Of a DNA stretch of 64,000 bases, positions 1-7,941 are shown one piece after another. Location: NCBI GenBank assembly GCA_031555145.1, contig JAVBUR010000012.1:1-64000 (forward strand), given 5' to 3'. The translations under genes and the position numbers were made by a program. Each line of letters starts with the position of its first letter. Position 1 is the stretch's first letter. Under the pieces are notes generated by a model. It did not search any database, was not told the DNA's origin, and worked only from the letters and a program-made list of their open reading frames with translations. Source of the stretch: JAJDIA01 sp031555145. GTDB lineage: Bacteria > Bacteroidota > Bacteroidia > Bacteroidales > Tannerellaceae.

Positions 1-3
1 TTT

Positions 4-89
4 AGTTTCATAGGGTGAAACTCCGAGTTCCAAACGGTGAAACAGGCAGTTTCAATAGGTGAAACAAACAGTTTCATCCTAATGAAACT
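4..89. repeat. Four-unit tandem array of 22-bp dyad repeats
   Basis: Four units begin at 4, 26, 48 and 70, an exact 22-bp period. Each has the form AGTTTCA, a 5-6 base spacer, then TGAAAC, so each unit is itself a short inverted repeat. Unit 2 has one mismatch (AGTTCCA). The spacers differ (taggg, aacgg, atagg, tcctaa), as do the bases between units, so only the dyad arms are conserved. The array lies just past the 3' end of thiE and may continue beyond the left window edge. It could be multiple operator half-sites on one DNA face (about two helical turns) or a set of short RNA hairpins. Function unknown. Confidence 0.8.
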
Positions 90-148
90 ATTGCTGGTAG
101 CTGTGTCGTGGCAAATAGCTTCAGATTCGGACAAATATGAATGTCTCC

Positions 149-781
149 TTATAACTTCTTTCCTATTCGTTCCCGCAACAGACGGGCTGATTCGCGGGGA
201 TCGGCGGCTGACATGAGGGCGGAGACGACGGCGATGCCGTTGGCGCCGGCTTGCAGGATACTGGCGGCGTTATCGAGGTGGATACCTCCGATACCGACAC
301 TGGGGTGACGGGAGATGCGGGTGATGGCACGTACGCCTTCGAGTCCGAGTGCCGGAGCAGTGTCAGTCTTGGTCGGGGTACTGAAGACGGGGGAGAGGCC
401 GATATAGTCTACGTCCCACGCATTGGCGGCAAGGGCATCTTCCAGGCTTTCGACGGAGAGACCAATGATCTTGTCCTTGCCCAATAACTTACGGGCAACG
501 GGATAAGGCAGGTCGCTCTGCCCGATATGCAGTCCTTCGGCATCACAGGCCAAGGCGATATCGAGACGGTCGTTGATGATCAACGGCACCTGATAGGGGG
601 CTAATACCTTCTTCAGTTGCATCGCCAGATCGAAAAAAGTACGCGAAGAACAGTCTTTTTCCCGCAGTTGGACAACGGTAACTCCTCCTTTTACCGCCGC
701 TTCCACTACCTCCTCCAATGGACGGTTGAGTGAAAGAGAACGATCGGTCACCAGGTAGAGGCTCAAGTCGATGGCAGGCAT
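149..781 (-). CDS. thiE: Thiamine phosphate synthase
   Basis: Joins the thiazole phosphate and HMP pyrophosphate moieties to make thiamine phosphate in the cytoplasm. The 210-residue length is normal for the family. Visible signatures are VQLREK near residues 37-42 (pyrophosphate site), NDRLDIA near 70-76, HIGQSD at 85-90, PVFSTPTK at 131-138 and the phosphate-binding GIGGI at 163-167. It lies 32 bases downstream of thiM and is the last gene of a leftward operon that begins with a GH125 mannosidase. No TPP riboswitch signature was seen upstream of the operon. The thiM-thiE pair without other thi genes suggests salvage of thiazole rather than full synthesis from this locus. Confidence 0.95.
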   Translation of the reverse strand: MPAIDLSLYLVTDRSLSLNRPLEEVVEAAVKGGVTVVQLREKDCSSRTFFDLAMQLKKVLAPYQVPLIINDRLDIALACDAEGLHIGQSDLPYPVARKLLGKDKIIGLSVESLEDALAANAWDVDYIGLSPVFSTPTKTDTAPALGLEGVRAITRISRHPSVGIGGIHLDNAASILQAGANGIAVVSALMSAADPRESARLLRERIGKKL

Positions 782-813
782 GGCGGAAAGGATGAATGAT
801 GGCTATTTACTGA

Positions 814-1611
814 TTAATGGAGACGCAAGGTAGCGATGATGGCTGCTTCGTCGAGACGATAGAGTTCATCGAGGAAGTTCAGTTGCAGAGAGCCTGTTCC
901 GGGAGAACGACGGACGGCGATCTCACCGGCAATACCCATAATGGCCATGCCGTGCAGGGCTGCTTCCAACGGGTTCGCGTTGATGGCGGCAAAGGTAGCA
1001 ACCATAGCGGTGGCGGTACAACCCATACCGGTAACGCGCGCCATCATCGGGTCACCGTTCTGTACGGTTTCCGTCCGACGGCCGTCGGTAATATAGTCGG
1101 TTTGCCCGCTGATCACCACCACAGCGCCTGTCTGAGTAGCCAGCCGTTGGGCCGATTCGAGGGCATCGTCCGACGAGTCGGTGCTATCCACGCCTTTTGT
1201 CTGTACATTGGCATTGCATAGCGCCATGATCTCGGAGGCATTTCCCCGGATGATCGTAGGTTTGCAGGTGGTGATGATTTCTTTGCATACCCGGGTACGG
1301 TACGAAGTGGCACCGGCGCCTACGGGATCGAACACGACAGGGATGCCTTTACCCAGTGCTGTCTTGCCGGCTTGCAGCATCGCTTTCACCCAATCGGGTT
1401 CGAGCGTACCGATATTCAGTACGACGGCCGAAGCAATACCGGCCATTTCAACCACTTCATCAATGGCATGCGCCATCACAGGCGAGGCACCAACGGCCAG
1501 CAAGGCGTTGGCCGTATTATTCATTACCACATAGTTGGTGATATTATGAATCAGCGGCGACTTGGCTCTGACAAGGGCCAAGTCGCTCAGTAACTGTGCT
1601 TGATTGATCAT
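814..1611 (-). CDS. thiM: Hydroxyethylthiazole kinase
   Basis: Phosphorylates 4-methyl-5-(2-hydroxyethyl)thiazole, feeding salvaged thiazole to ThiE. At 265 residues it has family length. The N-terminal HNITNYVVMNNTANALLA stretch (22-39), GNASEIMAL at 123-131 and the anion-hole region VTGMGCTA at 193-200 (with the catalytic Cys) are all intact. Its ATG overlaps the stop of the upstream GH125 gene in an ATGA arrangement at 1608-1611, so the two are probably translationally coupled. That fixes the start codon well. Confidence 0.95.
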   Translation of the reverse strand: MINQAQLLSDLALVRAKSPLIHNITNYVVMNNTANALLAVGASPVMAHAIDEVVEMAGIASAVVLNIGTLEPDWVKAMLQAGKTALGKGIPVVFDPVGAGATSYRTRVCKEIITTCKPTIIRGNASEIMALCNANVQTKGVDSTDSSDDALESAQRLATQTGAVVVISGQTDYITDGRRTETVQNGDPMMARVTGMGCTATAMVATFAAINANPLEAALHGMAIMGIAGEIAVRRSPGTGSLQLNFLDELYRLDEAAIIATLRLH

Positions 1612-3077
1612 TTATCCAGGTTGTTCAGGATATCGACTTTGCCTTCCTGTACGAGGCGGTAGATCATTTCACCGAACAAGGTGTTTACCCAGGCGAACCA
1701 TTTGCGGGTGAATTTCGTTGCATCGTCTTTGTGGAAGGATTCGTGCATGAAGCCGGTGTCGCCGTCGGTATCACGAAGCATCTTCACGCAGAAGCGGATC
1801 TCTTCGGCATCGCTCGTAGTGTTACAACGCATAATGATACTCATCGGCCAGATGAAGTTGAAACCGATATGCGGACCACCGATGCCTTCGCCGGCTTTTC
1901 CTTTGAAGAAATAAGGGTTCTTATCGCTGAGTACGAGCTTACGGGTATTCTGGTAGATCGGGTCTTTCACGTCTACGCAACCCAGGTAAGGCAGCGCCAA
2001 CAGACTGGGCACATTGGCGTCGTCCATAAAGGTGCTGTTATAGAAACCATCTACTTCGAAAGCATATACCTTGCCGAAGGTAGGATGTTCTACGACGGCG
2101 TATTGCTGGATGGCGGCATCCACTTCGGCGGCCAGGGCTTCGCACTTGGCGGCCAGGGTGTTGTTCTTGCGAATGGCGCGCAGCATTTCGGCCGCCTGAC
2201 GCAGCGAGGTAACGGCAAACAGGTTCGACGGAACCAGGAAGTTGAACAACGTGGCGTCGTCCGACGGGCGGAAAGAAGACACGATCAATCCCACCGGATT
2301 CACCGGACTGCCATAACCGTCGTTCAACAACGTATCGCCCTGACGGTCGGTCACGCGGGAGAAGACGTACGGGCCGAGATTCTCCTTGCGTTGCTGTTCG
2401 ACGAATGTCTGGTGGATCAGCCCGATCGCTTTTTCCCAATCAGCGTCGAAAGGCGAAGTGTCGCCGGTCTTCTTCCAGTAGTGATACGCCAGACGAACCG
2501 GATAGCAGAGGGAGTCAATCTCCCATTTGCGTTCGTGCAGCTCGGGCAACATCTTGGTGCGGTCACTTTCCCATTCGCTGCCGGTCGGCCCTTCGTTGAA
2601 AGCATTCGCATAGGGATCGATCAGGATACATTTCACCTGGCGGTTGATCACACCGGCAAGCATGGTCTTTACCTTCGGGTCTTCCTTGGCAAAGATGATA
2701 TGGGGAAAAACCTGAGCTGACGAGTCGCGCAACCACATGGCGTGGATATCGCCTGTCAGCACAAAGGTGTCGGGCTTGCCGTTCAGCATTTTGTGTTCAC
2801 AGGTTGTATCCAGTGTATTAGGAAAACAGTTTTCAAACATCCAGGCCAGCTTGGGATCTTTCAGTTTGGCTTTAGTGGTAGCAATGGCTTTCTCAACAAC
2901 CGGTGAAGTAAACTGCCGTTTATCCAGCGGAGGGCGTTTGCTCTCATACTGTAAGGCGGAAGCTACCAAAGGCTGGTCGGCAGACGGGGAAGCAAGATGA
3001 GCAAACGAATGTTGTCCTACCACCAGGCCTGCCAGGGAAAGGCCACTGTTTTTTAAGAAATTTCTGCGCGTCGTCAT
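1608..3077 (-). CDS. GH125 exo-alpha-1,6-mannosidase, exported
   Basis: Glycoside hydrolase family 125 (metal-independent alpha-mannosidase, exo-acting on alpha-1,6-mannose by family knowledge). The N-terminus carries a twin-arginine-like leader (TTRRNFLK at 2-9, then a hydrophobic stretch), implying export, possibly by Tat. The family's MWLRDSS motif is at 114-120 with the acidic residue D118, and GFMHESFHKD near 442-451 carries the expected catalytic Glu (E446). Length 489 is normal. A good -7 box lies about 30 bases upstream of the start. It is the first gene of the leftward transcript into thiM and thiE, an odd pairing of glycan breakdown with vitamin salvage. Confidence 0.93.
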   Translation of the reverse strand: MTTRRNFLKNSGLSLAGLVVGQHSFAHLASPSADQPLVASALQYESKRPPLDKRQFTSPVVEKAIATTKAKLKDPKLAWMFENCFPNTLDTTCEHKMLNGKPDTFVLTGDIHAMWLRDSSAQVFPHIIFAKEDPKVKTMLAGVINRQVKCILIDPYANAFNEGPTGSEWESDRTKMLPELHERKWEIDSLCYPVRLAYHYWKKTGDTSPFDADWEKAIGLIHQTFVEQQRKENLGPYVFSRVTDRQGDTLLNDGYGSPVNPVGLIVSSFRPSDDATLFNFLVPSNLFAVTSLRQAAEMLRAIRKNNTLAAKCEALAAEVDAAIQQYAVVEHPTFGKVYAFEVDGFYNSTFMDDANVPSLLALPYLGCVDVKDPIYQNTRKLVLSDKNPYFFKGKAGEGIGGPHIGFNFIWPMSIIMRCNTTSDAEEIRFCVKMLRDTDGDTGFMHESFHKDDATKFTRKWFAWVNTLFGEMIYRLVQEGKVDILNNLDK

Positions 3078-3107
3078 TTATTCGGTTCGTTTATATTTGT
3101 AATGAGG

Positions 3108-3115
3108 CAAAAATA
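3108..3115 (-). promoter_or_regulatory. Putative -7 box for GH125-thiM-thiE
   Basis: On the minus strand this reads TATTTTTG, matching the Bacteroidetes -7 consensus TAnnTTTG. It would start transcription about 24 bases before the GH125 ATG. No convincing TTTG -33 element is visible. Confidence 0.45.
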
Positions 3116-3188
3116 CGAAAGATTTGGCTCACGGGGCGTATATTTCCTTTTTTATCGCCCGAATCTGTCCTGTTTTTATTTAAATGCC

Positions 3189-3196
3189 TACTTTTG
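3189..3196 (+). promoter_or_regulatory. Putative -7 box for the SIS-domain gene
   Basis: Reads TACTTTTG (TAnnTTTG consensus), 27 bases before the ATG at 3224. It is divergent from the GH125 promoter in the same 146-bp gap. Confidence 0.5.
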
Positions 3197-3223
3197 TAAC
3201 TGGATTAAAAGCAACCGCGTAGT

Positions 3224-3841
3224 ATGACACATGAAGAGATAGCCGCCATCCTTGACCAGGAGGCCACTGCAGTGAGAAACATCCCCATTACCGCCGGTTA
3301 TGAGGAAGCCGTTTCACTCATTGTTGAATATGTACATAAACGGGGCGGCAAACTCATCACCAGTGGTATGGGTAAAGCCGGACAGATCGCGATGAACATT
3401 GCCACGACCTTCAGTTCGACCGGTACCCCTGCCTTCTTCCTGCATCCCAGTGAAGCGCAACATGGTGATCTGGGGATTGTTTGTGCCAACGACGTGATGT
3501 TATTGATCTCCAATTCGGGCAAGACCCGCGAATTGGTGGAATTGACCGAACTGACGCACGGGCTGGTACCCGACATGCCTTTCATTGTGATCACCGGCAA
3601 TCCGGATAGCCCACTGGCTTCAGCGGCCACGGTTTGCCTGCTGACCGGTAATCCGGCAGAAGTATGTCCGCTGGGATTAACGCCTACTACCTCCACAACG
3701 ATGATGACCGTTATCGGGGATATCCTGGTGGTAGGTACCATGAAATGCATTCATTTCAACTACACTGAATATGCCAAGCGGCATCACGGTGGCTATCTCG
3801 GTTCCAAGAGCCGTGCCCAAAGCGAGAAAGAAGCGGAGTAA
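3224..3841 (+). CDS. SIS-domain sugar-phosphate isomerase (arabinose-5-phosphate isomerase-like)
   Basis: A single SIS domain of 205 residues. GMGKAGQIA near residues 48-56 and STGTPAFFLHP with the following EAQHGDLG match the KdsD/KpsF/GutQ group, as do the ISNSGKT phosphate loop and the C-terminal HHGGYLG. The two C-terminal CBS domains of KdsD are absent. Single-domain arabinose-5-phosphate isomerases are known in Bacteroides, so a role in making the Kdo precursor is plausible, but 6-phospho-3-hexuloisomerase-type activity cannot be excluded. It sits 14 bases before a PfkB-family kinase, suggesting the two act on the same sugar phosphate. Confidence 0.8.
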   Translation: MTHEEIAAILDQEATAVRNIPITAGYEEAVSLIVEYVHKRGGKLITSGMGKAGQIAMNIATTFSSTGTPAFFLHPSEAQHGDLGIVCANDVMLLISNSGKTRELVELTELTHGLVPDMPFIVITGNPDSPLASAATVCLLTGNPAEVCPLGLTPTTSTTMMTVIGDILVVGTMKCIHFNYTEYAKRHHGGYLGSKSRAQSEKEAE

Positions 3842-3855
3842 GGAGTAAAAAATAT

Positions 3856-4785
3856 ATGAGAAAAGTTTACGGCATAGGAGAAACAATCCTGGATATTATA
3901 TTCAAGGATAATCAACCGCACACGGCAGTGCCGGGCGGTTCGGCATTCAACGGGCTTGTCTCACTGGCTCGCGCCGGCGTGGATGTATCCTTTATCAGCG
4001 AGTTTGGCAATGACAAGGTCGGTGAGATCATCCGTTCCTTTATGGAAGAGAACCATATGGGTACCGAACTGGTCGATTGCTATCCGGATGGTAAAAGTCC
4101 CATCTCCCTGGTGTTCCTCGATGAACAGCAGAACGCCCAATACCTTGTATATAAAGACTACCCGGCAGAACGGCTGGAAGTGTCCCTTCCCCGTATCGAA
4201 GAAGACGATATCTTCCTTTTCGGCGCATATTATTCCCTCAATCCGTCGATCCGTCCGAAAATACTTGAATTCCTGGAATACGCCAAAGAGCGGAAAGCCA
4301 TCCTATTCTATGATCCCAACTTCCGCAAGCCGCATGCGCACGAAGCCATCCGATTGCATCCGTGGGTGATCGAGAATATGGAATATGCCGATATCGTCCG
4401 CGGATCAGAGGAAGACTTCTTCAACCTCTTCGGAAAGATAGACATGCCACGGGTCTACGAAGATCATGTCCGTTTCAACTGCGACCGGTTTATCTCCACG
4501 CATGGCGCTGCAGGTGTAAACCTGTATCATGGCGCTTACCAGCAACATTTTGACGTGCCGCAGATTACACCTATCAGCACCGTTGGGGCAGGCGATAATT
4601 TCAATGCCGGGATTATTTACGGGCTGTTGAAATACCATGTTCGCCACGACGACCTCGCCACCTTGAAGAAAGAGCGCTGGGCGGATATTATCCAATGCGG
4701 AATCGATTTTGCAGCGGACGTCTGCCAGACCTACGAAAACCATATCACCCGCGCGTTTGCGGCTAAAGTGAAAGGGCAGTATTAA
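3856..4785 (+). CDS. PfkB-family carbohydrate kinase (fructokinase-like)
   Basis: A 309-residue ribokinase-fold sugar kinase. The substrate-side motif GGSAFNGLVSLARAG lies near residues 26-40 and the catalytic/anion-hole motif STVGAGDNFNAG near 238-249 with the base Asp in GAGD. It is co-transcribed with the SIS isomerase 14 bases upstream. The natural sugar cannot be read from sequence; fructose is the usual annotation for this Bacteroidales group. The start is supported by the KVYGIGETILD beginning typical of PfkB proteins. Confidence 0.88.
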   Translation: MRKVYGIGETILDIIFKDNQPHTAVPGGSAFNGLVSLARAGVDVSFISEFGNDKVGEIIRSFMEENHMGTELVDCYPDGKSPISLVFLDEQQNAQYLVYKDYPAERLEVSLPRIEEDDIFLFGAYYSLNPSIRPKILEFLEYAKERKAILFYDPNFRKPHAHEAIRLHPWVIENMEYADIVRGSEEDFFNLFGKIDMPRVYEDHVRFNCDRFISTHGAAGVNLYHGAYQQHFDVPQITPISTVGAGDNFNAGIIYGLLKYHVRHDDLATLKKERWADIIQCGIDFAADVCQTYENHITRAFAAKVKGQY

Positions 4786-4822
4786 AAATCATTAACCGGA
4801 GAACGTTGAAATAGCTTTTTAC

Positions 4823-4830
4823 TACCTTTG
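4823..4830 (+). promoter_or_regulatory. Putative -7 box
   Basis: TACCTTTG, exact TAnnTTTG consensus, 18 bases before the start of the phosphatase-like gene. Confidence 0.45.
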
Positions 4831-4848
4831 TTCTAAGGATAGAAATAT

Positions 4849-5907
4849 ATGATCATGCTTGATAAATTAAATGTCCTACTCATTAGTGTATGTACTTTGG
4901 CCGGTTGTTCTGCACCTGCCCCTGAAATCAATACGCTTTGCGAACGTGATGCAGTAGGCAATTACATCATCAAGTGGGAGACTGATCCTGCGCTCGAAGG
5001 AATGGTCAAAGTGTATGCGTCTGAGGATCCTGACAATTTTCTGTCTTCAAATCCGGTACTTTATGCCAATATACGCGATGGCGTGACGACATATGTGACC
5101 AAAGACAATGTGTCACGTACCTATTTCATGCTCACATTCAACGATAAATATCCACAGGTAGTCGGCGCCCGGGTCTTGAAATTCGACCATGCCCGCAATG
5201 TCCGTGACATGGGCGGATACGTTTCCGGCGAGAAACATATCCGCTGGGGACAAGTCTTCCGTTCGGGCGAATTCAACGGAATGAACGGCCAGGACAGTAC
5301 CCGTTTTTGCAAGCTGGGGATCAAAACCATTATCGACCTGCGTGAAGCAGACGAAGTGGCACAGCTTCCCATGCCCAGTTGTGGCGCCAGGTTGGTTTCC
5401 ATTCCTATCTCTCTGGAAAACCGGGAATCTATACCCGATCTGATCCGCGAAGGGAAGATGCGTAAGCGGGATGCGTTGTTGTATATGCAAGACCAGTACC
5501 TGAACTTTATGGATCGTTACAGCGAACAATTTGCCGAGGCACTTTCCATGTTCGAGAATCCGGATAATTATCCGATCCTGTTTAATTGCTCTTTCGGCAA
5601 AGACCGTGTCGGTTACCTGGCTATGCTCCTGTTGTCAGCCATAGGTGTACCGGAAGAAACCATCCTTTCGGATTATACCCTTTCGTCCGGCAATATCAGT
5701 ACAAGCCAGGTAGACTCTCTGGCTCGCGAGCTCGACACCGAAGGGCAGGAAGCATTTACCGTCATCCTTTCTTCCCCGGAAGCCATGCTGACCCCTACCC
5801 TGCTCAAAATCAAGAAAGAGTATGGCTCGATGGACAACTTCCTGACCAAAAAGATGCACCTGACCGAAGAGAAGCGTAAAAAAATAAAAGATATCCTGCT
5901 TAACTAA
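4849..5907 (+). CDS. Tyrosine-phosphatase-like lipoprotein (Y_phosphatase3 type)
   Basis: 352 residues with a lipoprotein-like N-terminus (hydrophobic run ending LAGCSA). An N-terminal beta-rich section is followed by the phosphatase landmarks NVRDMGGY, FRSGEF and IIDLRE, then the P-loop NCSFGKDRVG at 246-255. The CX5R catalytic core (C247, R253) is intact, but the usual His before Cys is Asn and the usual Thr after Arg is Val. The protein is therefore likely a surface or periplasmic phosphatase of the tyrosine/phosphoinositide type with an altered P-loop. Substrate unknown. It stands as a single gene between its own -7 box and the helicase promoter. Confidence 0.8.
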   Translation: MIMLDKLNVLLISVCTLAGCSAPAPEINTLCERDAVGNYIIKWETDPALEGMVKVYASEDPDNFLSSNPVLYANIRDGVTTYVTKDNVSRTYFMLTFNDKYPQVVGARVLKFDHARNVRDMGGYVSGEKHIRWGQVFRSGEFNGMNGQDSTRFCKLGIKTIIDLREADEVAQLPMPSCGARLVSIPISLENRESIPDLIREGKMRKRDALLYMQDQYLNFMDRYSEQFAEALSMFENPDNYPILFNCSFGKDRVGYLAMLLLSAIGVPEETILSDYTLSSGNISTSQVDSLARELDTEGQEAFTVILSSPEAMLTPTLLKIKKEYGSMDNFLTKKMHLTEEKRKKIKDILLN

Positions 5908-5929
5908 AAGCGTATCAGATTAATTTGCA

Positions 5930-5937
5930 TACCTTTG
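5930..5937 (+). promoter_or_regulatory. Putative -7 box for the DEAD-box helicase
   Basis: TACCTTTG. Transcription would begin near 5944, giving a leader of about 25 bases before the TTG start at 5969, which supports that unusual start. Confidence 0.5.
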
Positions 5938-5968
5938 CGCCCTCTAAGACAATTAAAATCATATTTTT

Positions 5969-7813
5969 TTGAAAACATTTGAAGAATTAGGGGTTGCCGC
6001 ACCTATATTGAAGGCAATCCAGGAAATGGGATACGAACAACCCATGCCCGTACAGGAGGAAGTGATTCCTTTTCTACTGGGAGAAGACAACGACGTTATT
6101 GCCCTGGCACAGACAGGCACCGGTAAGACCGCCGCATTCGGTCTGCCCATCCTACAGAAGATTGAGATCAACCGTTACACACCACAGGCGCTTATCCTCT
6201 GCCCCACACGCGAACTTTGCCTGCAGATTGCAGACGACCTGAACGATTATTCCAAGTATATCGACGATCTGAAAGTACTGCCCGTATACGGCGGTTCAAG
6301 TATCGAAAGCCAGATAAAGATGTTGAAACGGGGCGTACACGTAGTCGTGGCTACACCGGGACGTTTGCTCGACCTGATGAACAGGAAGACCGTTAACCTG
6401 GCCGAAGTAAAGAACGTGATCCTCGACGAAGCCGACGAAATGCTGAACATGGGTTTCACCGACAGCATCAATGCCATTCTGGCTGAAGTGCCCGCCACCC
6501 GCAATATGCTGCTCTTCTCGGCCACCATGCCCCAGGGTATCGCTTCGATCACCCGGAAGTATATGAACAATCCGAAGGAGATCGTGATCGGCCGCAAGAA
6601 TGAAGGGAACAGCAATATCAAGCATACCTATTATATGGTACGTGCACAGGATAAATACCTGGCACTGAAGCGTATCGCTGACTTTTATCCCAATATCTAC
6701 GCCATCGTCTTCTGCCGTACCCGTAAGGAAACGCAGGAGATTGCCGACAAATTGATCCAAGACGGCTATAATGCCGACTCTCTACACGGTGAATTGAGCC
6801 AGGCACAGCGTGACTATGTGATGCAGAAGTTCCGCATCAAGAATATCCAACTGCTGGTTGCGACCGACGTTGCCGCCCGCGGACTGGACGTGGACGATCT
6901 GACCCATGTGATCAACTATGGTCTGCCCGACGAAACAGAATCCTATACCCACCGCAGCGGACGTACCGGACGTGCCGGTAAAACCGGTATCTCCATCTCT
7001 ATCTGCCACGTGAAGGAGAAAGGGAAGATCCGCGACATCGAACGGGCCATCAACAAACAGTTTGAAAAAGGCGAGATGCCGACCGGCAAGGCCATCTGCG
7101 AAAAGCAGTTGTTCAGCCTCGTCGACCAGATCGAGAAAGTAAAGGTGAGTGAAGAAGAGATCGCCGAAATGATGCCTTCCATCTACCGCAAACTCGAATG
7201 GCTGGATAAAGAAGATATCATCAAACGCGTCGTATCCCTCGAATTCAACCGTATGATCGACTACTATAGAGATGCCGACGATCTCGACGCAGTAGACGAA
7301 TACACCGCCCGGAAAGAGAGAGGCGAAAAAGGCGAACGCGGTGATCGGGGCGAACGCGGTGGTCGTCGTACCTACGAGGCCGAAGAAGGCTATACGCGCT
7401 TTTTCATCAACTTCGGGAAAGCCGACGGCATGTATCCGAACAACCTGATCGAACTGGTGAAACGCTGTGCCGGTAAAGTACGCATCGGCAAGATCGACCT
7501 GCGCAAAGAATTCTCCTTCTTCGAAATCGAAGATGGCGACGCCCGACGCGTGATGGAGCAGATGAACGGCTACGAACTTGACGGTCGCCGCATCTCTGTA
7601 GAGAATGCACAGGCTGAAAGCAAATACAAGAAGAAGCCCGTGCGGAAAAGTGACGGCGGCGACAACGCCCCGAAAGACAAACGGGAGTATGCGGGCAAAA
7701 AAGACAAGCCCTTCTACGACCGCTACGAAAGACGCGGTGGTGGCAACAGCGACAAGCCCTGGCGCCGCAGCGCTTCGGAACGCGAAGACCGAAAAAAGAA
7801 ATACCGTCGTTGA
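5969..7813 (+). CDS. deaD: DEAD-box ATP-dependent RNA helicase
   Basis: 614-residue RNA helicase of the DeaD/CsdA/DbpA class, acting in ribosome assembly and RNA decay by family knowledge. The Q-motif is at residues 4-30, the Walker A AQTGTGKT at 47-54, DEAD at 153-156, SAT near 184 and HRSGRTGRAG in the second RecA domain. A charged linker rich in G, E and R is followed by a DbpA-type RNA-binding domain around 470-550 and a basic tail. The start codon is TTG. The next in-frame Met is residue 20 and would cut off the Phe and half of the Q-motif, so TTG is preferred. Confidence 0.93.
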   Translation: MKTFEELGVAAPILKAIQEMGYEQPMPVQEEVIPFLLGEDNDVIALAQTGTGKTAAFGLPILQKIEINRYTPQALILCPTRELCLQIADDLNDYSKYIDDLKVLPVYGGSSIESQIKMLKRGVHVVVATPGRLLDLMNRKTVNLAEVKNVILDEADEMLNMGFTDSINAILAEVPATRNMLLFSATMPQGIASITRKYMNNPKEIVIGRKNEGNSNIKHTYYMVRAQDKYLALKRIADFYPNIYAIVFCRTRKETQEIADKLIQDGYNADSLHGELSQAQRDYVMQKFRIKNIQLLVATDVAARGLDVDDLTHVINYGLPDETESYTHRSGRTGRAGKTGISISICHVKEKGKIRDIERAINKQFEKGEMPTGKAICEKQLFSLVDQIEKVKVSEEEIAEMMPSIYRKLEWLDKEDIIKRVVSLEFNRMIDYYRDADDLDAVDEYTARKERGEKGERGDRGERGGRRTYEAEEGYTRFFINFGKADGMYPNNLIELVKRCAGKVRIGKIDLRKEFSFFEIEDGDARRVMEQMNGYELDGRRISVENAQAESKYKKKPVRKSDGGDNAPKDKREYAGKKDKPFYDRYERRGGGNSDKPWRRSASEREDRKKKYRR

Positions 7814-7839
7814 TTAGAACGACAAAATTGCAATAAACA

Positions 7840-7871
7840 AAAGGCTGAACCCGCTATCGTGTTCAGCCTTT
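7840..7871. terminator. Bidirectional rho-independent terminator
   Basis: Perfect 11-bp stem AAAGGCTGAAC / GTTCAGCCTTT with a 10-base loop, followed by T-rich sequence on both strands. It lies between the convergent helicase and DAACS symporter genes and probably ends both. Confidence 0.85.
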
Positions 7872-7941
7872 GCTTTTCAGATTGTCCGGATACGTTCGCT
7901 GAAGATGGAGAGGGTAGCTTATTTTCAAATGACAGTGGCCG

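Noticed and set aside
4..89. CRISPR array
   Set aside because: The repeat unit is only 22 bp, contains the dyad arms itself and has no unique spacers of constant length; no cas genes are near.
1731..2720. Rightward 329-codon frame inside the GH125 gene
   Set aside because: Antisense shadow of a well-supported gene.
3078..3223. TPP riboswitch upstream of the GH125-thiM-thiE operon
   Set aside because: The conserved CUGAGA and ACCUGA-type elements are not present in the 146-base gap.
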